A DNA stretch of 64,000 nucleotides. It comes from Eutypella sp. D-1 (Eukaryota > Ascomycota > Sordariomycetes > Xylariales > Diatrypaceae). Below, piece after piece: positions 59,066 to 64,000 of this stretch. The stretch is taken from contig JAJTTP010000004.1 in the NCBI GenBank assembly GCA_023313575.1, positions 1,116,001-1,180,000 on the forward strand, in the 5' to 3' direction. Made by a program: the position numbers and the translations under genes. Under the pieces are notes generated by a model. The model did not search any database. It saw nothing but the letters and a program-made list of their open reading frames with translations, and was not told the DNA's origin. How positions within the stretch are numbered: the stretch's first letter is position 1; every line of letters starts with the position of its first letter.

Positions 59066-60880
59066 ATGTCGGACGGTGTCAACGGCGCCAATGGCTCTCC
59101 GGAGACCCGCAACCCCTCGCAGCGCTACTTGAGTACGAGGGGGGACGATTACGACGTATGAGAAGGCCATGCCTGTCCCCTTGATCACACGCCCGCTTCG
59201 TCTGTCACTAACTTATACCTCTAGCTATCCTTCGAGGAAGTAGTATTAAAGGGTCTCGCCTCTGATGGGGGTCTCTATATACCAGAAGAGATCCCCAAGG
59301 CGAGCAACTGGCAGAGCTGGAAGGATCTCTCCTTTCCTGACCTCGCCCTCGAGGTCCTGTCCTTGTACATATCACCTGATGAGATCCCTCGCGAAGATTT
59401 GAAAGGGATCATCGATCGCAGTTACTCGACTTTCCGTGCCCCCGAGACCACGCCTCTGCGCCATCTCCACGACCAGCTGCATCTGCTCGAGCTCTTCCAC
59501 GGCCCCACGTTCGCCTTCAAGGACGTCGCGCTACAGTTCCTCGGCAACCTCTTCGAGTACTTCCTCGTCCGCAAGAACGTCGGCAAGACTGGTGCCGACC
59601 GCCACCACCTCACTGTCGTCGGCGCCACGAGCGGCGACACGGGCTCCGCCGCTATCTACGGTCTCCGTGGCAAGAAGGATGTCTCCGTCTTCATATTACA
59701 TCCCAAGGGCAGGGTATCGCCCATTCAGGAGGCGCAGATGGTCACGGTCTTGGACAAGAACGTCCACAACCTTGCCGTGACGGGTGCCTTCGATGACTGC
59801 CAAGACATCGTGAAGGCCCTGTTTGCCGACCCCGAGATCAATAAGACACTTAACCTCGGCGCGGTCAACTCTATAAACTGGGCGAGAATTCTCGCCCAGA
59901 TCGTCTACTACTTCTACTCATATTTCACACTAGTTAGGACATCGCCTAATTTCAAACTTGGCGACAAAGTCCGCTATGTTGTTCCCACCGGAAACTTGTA
60001 CGTTGCTATTCTACCCATCCTATAGAGTGTGTTTGTTCTATTTGCACAAGTTGTTCTGCCATTCAAATCTCGTGACCAAAGTTCTGACTCCTTCATATCC
60101 AGCGGCGATATCTTGGCAGGCTATTTCGCCCAAAGAATGGGGTTGCCCGTAGAAAAGCTAGTCATCGCGACGAATGAGAACGACATCCTGGACCGGTTCT
60201 GGAAGACGGGTAAGTATGAGAAGAAGCCGGCGCAAGGTGCCGAGGCCGAGGGCGGGCTGCCGGTCGACGGCGTCAAGGCGCACGAGGACGGTGCCAAGGA
60301 GACTCTCAGCCCCGCCATGGACATCCTAGTGTCGAGCAACTTCGAGAGGCTGCTCTGGTTCCTGGCCTACGAGTTCGCGAGCTCCGCGGGCATGGACGAC
60401 GAGTGGAACCGGAAGCAAGCCAGCCAGGAGGTCGCCACCTGGCTACGGCAGCTCAAGGCCAGCGGTGGCTTCGGGCCCGTCCCCAAAGACGTGCACGACA
60501 GCGCACGGCGCGACTTCGAGAGCGAGCGCGTCAGCGACGCGCAGACCCTCGACACCATCCGCGACTACTTCAACCGACTCGGGTACGTGCTGGACCCGCA
60601 CACGGCGGTGGGCGTACAGGCGTCGCTGCGCTCGGCGGGGCGCGACGCGTCGACGCCGCACATCTCGCTCTCGACGGCGCACCCGGCCAAGTTCGCCGGC
60701 GCCGTCGAGCTCGCGCTTAAGGACCAGCCCGGCTTCGACTTCGAGGCTAAGGTCTTGCCCACTGAATTCGTCGGCCTTGAGTCTAGGGAGAAGCGGGTCA
60801 CGAGTGTCGACAACGACTGGAAGAAGGTGCGGGAGATCGTCGAGAAGCAGGTCGAGGAGGAATTGAAGGCCCAGGCCTAG
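59066..60880 (+). CDS. thr4: Threonine synthase
   Basis: Three exons, 59066-59155, 59225-59997 and 60103-60880, give 546 aa, slightly longer than yeast Thr4. Introns of 69 bp (GTATGA donor, CACTAAC branch) and 105 bp (GTACGT donor) join DDYD to LSFEEVVLKGLASDGGLY and VPTGN to FGDILAGYFAQRMGLP, both family hallmarks. The N-terminal YLSTRG motif is present. The PLP lysine is Lys129 in HGPTFAFKDVALQF. The phosphate-binding VGATSGDTGSAA and the NSINWARILAQ block follow. The enzyme converts O-phospho-homoserine to threonine in the cytosol, the last step of the pathway. A charged insert rich in Ala/Glu/Gly lies near residues 335-360. No other threonine gene is adjacent. Confidence 0.95.
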
Positions 60881-63582
60881 ACTTTCCGGTGCGATATAAC
60901 ACGTGAGAAGGACCGTTGCCGGGTGGCACGAGCAAGGTTACTAGAACAAAAGCATCTTGGGGGTTTCAAAAGAAAAAGGAAACTGAAAACAGTAAACTGT
61001 ACAGCAAGAAGATAGATCTACGTGGATATGATACTGTTTGCTTCTAGAAAGCACGGGAATACCGTCCTACGTTTCGTATTCGCCAGGCCAGGCGCAGCAT
61101 CGCCGCGCGTTCACTGTCGAGAGGCCAAGAGTTGTTTCGAGAGAGCACCAAGCATCACCGTGAATGTCCACAGCCTCAGCAGCACATCGGAAGTACCACG
61201 GGGGGTCACAGTCACACGTTGCCATGCGCGCGCACCCGCCACCCGTTCTGTCAAAGAAAGAAAGAAAGGAAAAACCAAGCAGCTAGCGTCGGTCGTAGTA
61301 GACGATCACGTCACCGCCTTAAACGGAGAAAACAGAGCACGACAGACGGGTGACTAGAGGCGGACACGCCCGGACAGCGACCGAATCTTTCTCCAGATGC
61401 ACCGTGTTTGCTCGATATTGTGCTGGCGCGCCTGCCTACCGCGTGTACGACTAGCCTAGTCTAGTCTGCCTGGTCAATGGGCAGGCGCCCAAGGCCACCA
61501 CCCACCCCTATGATGCACCGCGGCAGGCGGTGGTGGTGACTTGCCGTGGTCTAGATCCAAGCGGACAACGTCTATGCATGTGGACAGGTTGGCGGCATCT
61601 TCCAGACTGCTCCAGCGGTGTCTCGTCTTGAGTGGTATCATGCACATTGTAAGCATCGAAGCACGTAGGCTCGCGCGAGGAACGAGGCAAGCGACACGGG
61701 AGAGGGCGGATGGTTAGCACAGGTTGAAAATTTACGAGCTTCCAGGCCTCCTCCTGAGATTAGAGAGATCCCGCACCCATCACGGGCGCACGCGTCGTAC
61801 GTGGACGTAGCCGTGGCCCTCACCACCTCATGGTCCGGCACGTCGGCTGCGAGGTCTAGTAGAGAGGGAGAGATCACGACACTAAACCCTCGCGCGCTCT
61901 GCCTTGACACTTCCGGAAGTGACATACCATCCGCCCGCCCGCTCGTCTCGTTTTTCACTTGACTTATCTTCTTTTGTCTTGTCTTGTCTGGTCTGGTCTC
62001 GCGTAGGTTCGATGCCACGTTACGCACCGATTATGTCATGTTTCGGTATGCTATGCTTGGCTTGGCCTTTTGGGCCTCCTCGATGCCAATCGGACCTAAT
62101 CGAGTTTGATTTAAACCGAATTGTCAACTCCATTCCCTTTCGATCCCCTGTCCTGATAGGGGAGAAACACCCCTAATCTGAGATCATGTCGCGGCCACGA
62201 GTTTCGGTGTGCTCTGTGACACCTCGCACAAGAACGCGACGGACCGGACGCGCGCGAGAGGGTGCGTCTGTACGAGGCAAACAAGATACGTTTCAAGCCC
62301 CCCAAGATATATATGTATCTATCTGGTGACTATCCACAGAATATATGGCCCGAAAGAGCGCGGCACCTCGCAGCATTAGCCCGATATGCGGGGAGACGGA
62401 CAGGGCTGGCATGGAGCAGTTGACAGCTTCCCGCCTACACACACCTCTCTAGGTGCCCGATTCCGACACGCTCGCATAGAGATCCCGCATCATTGCCCCC
62501 TTTATCCACCCGCCTCGTATCTTTGTGCGCCCGTGGTACATACATACTGACATGCGCGGATGCGCTCTGTATGGAGGAATCGAGGGAGAGGGAGGCAAGG
62601 GGGCAAGGGGGCAAGTAGGAAGGCTTCCAGGCGCGCTTCCCTTACTCGCCTAATTAAACTTACCAAGGAGACCCCGGGTCGGACGGTAGGTTAGGTAACA
62701 GCACACGCCGATCTGTCGGTCACCCGGCCGGGTAATATAGGCAGTCAGGACACAAACTTCAGCACCTCGTCAGGCGGCCAAGCCAAACAATCAAGCAAGC
62801 AAGGGTGTGGGGTCCATATCAACCCCCCGAATGCAACCCCGAGGTGGTGTTGAGGTGACGAGGGGTTGGAAGCGGGGATGAATACGAAGGGACCAGGACC
62901 CGGCTGCCGATCCCGTCGACGAGAAGACGTCATATGTCTCCCTTACCCCCCGATACGCTTCGTGACGGTAGGCACTGGGCAACCGAGCTTCAAAAAATTG
63001 GTGACGCTGGGAAACGGAGAGCCCGATCGATGTCGACTGAATTGCAAGCGTGGAATGGACGCACGCACGTGTGAATGATAGACGGATGATGGGCGCCCGG
63101 CGTGTGTGTCTCGGGTGCACGCGGCTATGTGTGTGCCCGTCCCATCGAATGTCCCCGGAAGAGACACAGACAAGCGAGAAGGGGAAAGTGACGGACAGCC
63201 CTGTCTATGTGCCCATGATCCCCAATGCAAACGGGATGGGATTCTGGAATACGAAACGGCAGGCAAGTAGGCACCGTTACACGTGCAGTATCGAGATCCC
63301 GGGCACGTGCCCGAGACCGTCGTGTATATAAGAAGAAAGGACGTTCGCGGGAGTGTGGCGTGTATTGTGCTCATCATCCGTCGAAGTTTGGCCCAGCATA
63401 GAAGACACATCCACTTAGCTTGGCTTCGGAGAAGGCTTACCATACACATACCTGCACACACATATATATCAACCCACACTAACCAAGATTTCACACCTCA
63501 ACCACTTTCTCAAACCAAACCAACGTCCAAACCAACTCCTCCCCCTAACAAAACACACACCTAATCCTCATCATACGAAAAC
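60881..63582. other. Long intergenic region
   Basis: About 2.7 kb. Several frames are open on both strands because of higher GC, but none shows a domain, signal peptide or consistent splice structure. TTGTC/TGGTC pentamer-like repeats occur at 61975-62000 and GGGGCAA repeats at about 62600-62615. The last 150 bp are CA-rich and probably 5' UTR of the secreted-protein gene. Confidence 0.5.
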
Positions 63583-64000
63583 ATGCATATCGCCGCGCTA
63601 GCCAGTACGCTGTTGTTTGCGACAGGGGCGCTAGGGTTGCGGACGGTATCGAAGGCATCGCAGGACTCCGAGGTGTGGACGATCGAGGGGCTGTCGCGGC
63701 AATGCAGCGACGACGAGAGCGAGTGCGTGTGGCGGTTCTCCGTGTTCCGGACGGTGGCAGCCAGTAGCAGCCGAACGGCGTGCGAGCACGCTTTGGAGGC
63801 GCTGCCGGACGGGACGCCGGCGTCGCGGATCCGCGGCAGCGGCGCCACGCTGTGCGTCGCGCCGCCCTCGGACGGTGAGGAGGAAGGGGAAGGGCCTGGC
63901 CCGTTTAATTACACGGTTACGAGCGGCTGGAGCGACGAGTTCGGCGATAGTCCCGATAAGGCCTTCACGACCCTCAGCCTTATCGATTACGACGAAGGCC
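63583..64000 (+). CDS. Secreted cysteine-containing protein (3' end outside window)
   Basis: The frame is open for 139 codons to the window edge, so the C-terminus is missing. The first 18 residues (MHIAALASTLLFATGALG) form a clear secretory signal. The mature part has cysteines in CSDDESECVWRF, TACEHAL and TLCVAPP, then TVTSGWSDEFGDSPDKAFTTLSLIDYD. That pattern of W-x-I, paired cysteines and a GWSxxFG segment recurs in small secreted fungal proteins of unknown role, some thought to be effectors. No enzyme motif is visible. GC content is high and third positions favour G/C, unlike the flanking DNA. An intron further on cannot be judged. Confidence 0.75.
   Translation, partial: MHIAALASTLLFATGALGLRTVSKASQDSEVWTIEGLSRQCSDDESECVWRFSVFRTVAASSSRTACEHALEALPDGTPASRIRGSGATLCVAPPSDGEEEGEGPGPFNYTVTSGWSDEFGDSPDKAFTTLSLIDYDEG

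Noticed and set aside
62943..63494. Minus-strand frame of 183 codons
   Set aside because: It overlaps the CA-rich leader of the secreted-protein gene; composition is Ser/Arg/Cys noise with no domain.
1..64000. CRISPR array, bacterial operon or phage-type features
   Set aside because: No regularly spaced direct repeats; the splice-bearing genes and intron-containing tRNA show nuclear fungal DNA.

Overview
The window reads as nuclear DNA of a filamentous ascomycete (Pezizomycotina, probably Sordariomycetes). Protein genes lie several kilobases apart and most are broken by short introns of 49 to 105 bp. These introns have GT(A/G)AG-type donors, CTAAC/CTGAC-like branch sites and AG acceptors. 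Two Zn2Cys6 regulators, a fungal rhodopsin-domain membrane protein, a siderophore transporter and a NACHT/STAND protein are typical of this group. All exon joins below were worked out by hand from splice signals, reading frame and continuity of conserved motifs; none is backed by transcript data.

Layout. 1-3971 shows no supportable gene. 3972-5810 (+) encodes the ER lectin Yos9/OS-9. 7517-18643 holds five genes that look like an accessory metabolic cluster: a phytanoyl-CoA-dioxygenase-like oxygenase (+), a Zn2Cys6 regulator (-), a Dal5-type MFS permease (-), a cytochrome P450 (-) and, divergent from it, a rhodopsin-domain membrane protein (+). No backbone synthase is visible in the window. 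21897-25243 (+) is a second, large Zn2Cys6 regulator. 28739-31876 (+) is a centrosomin-motif (Cnn_1N) protein. 33120-34475 (+) is an HhH-GPD DNA glycosylase with a presequence-like N-terminus. 36703-43235 (+) is a very large NLR-like STAND NTPase with TPR-like repeats. 45682-47433 (+) is a siderophore-iron transporter, and 49525-50342 (+) a secreted SGNH esterase. 52239-53314 (-) and 54646-56143 (-) are hypothetical proteins, the first with a microsatellite-encoded poly-Glu tail, the second with an F-box/2EXR-like N-terminus. 58210-58300 (+) is an intron-containing tRNA-Thr(AGT). 59066-60880 (+) is threonine synthase, and 63583 to the window end (+) is a secreted cysteine-containing protein cut by the edge.

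How the genes relate. Yos9, threonine synthase, tRNA-Thr, the Cnn_1N protein and the glycosylase are housekeeping or conserved functions. The 7.5-18.6 kb block has the composition of a small metabolite-tailoring and transport cluster: two oxidative enzymes, one regulator, one transporter and one membrane protein. The NLR-like gene is the strongest candidate for a self/non-self or immune-type function. Intergenic stretches are long and carry microsatellites, a recurrent CCTAGGTA-type motif, a possible decayed LTR near 56.9-57.1 kb and a degenerate tRNA-like sequence at 51.6 kb.
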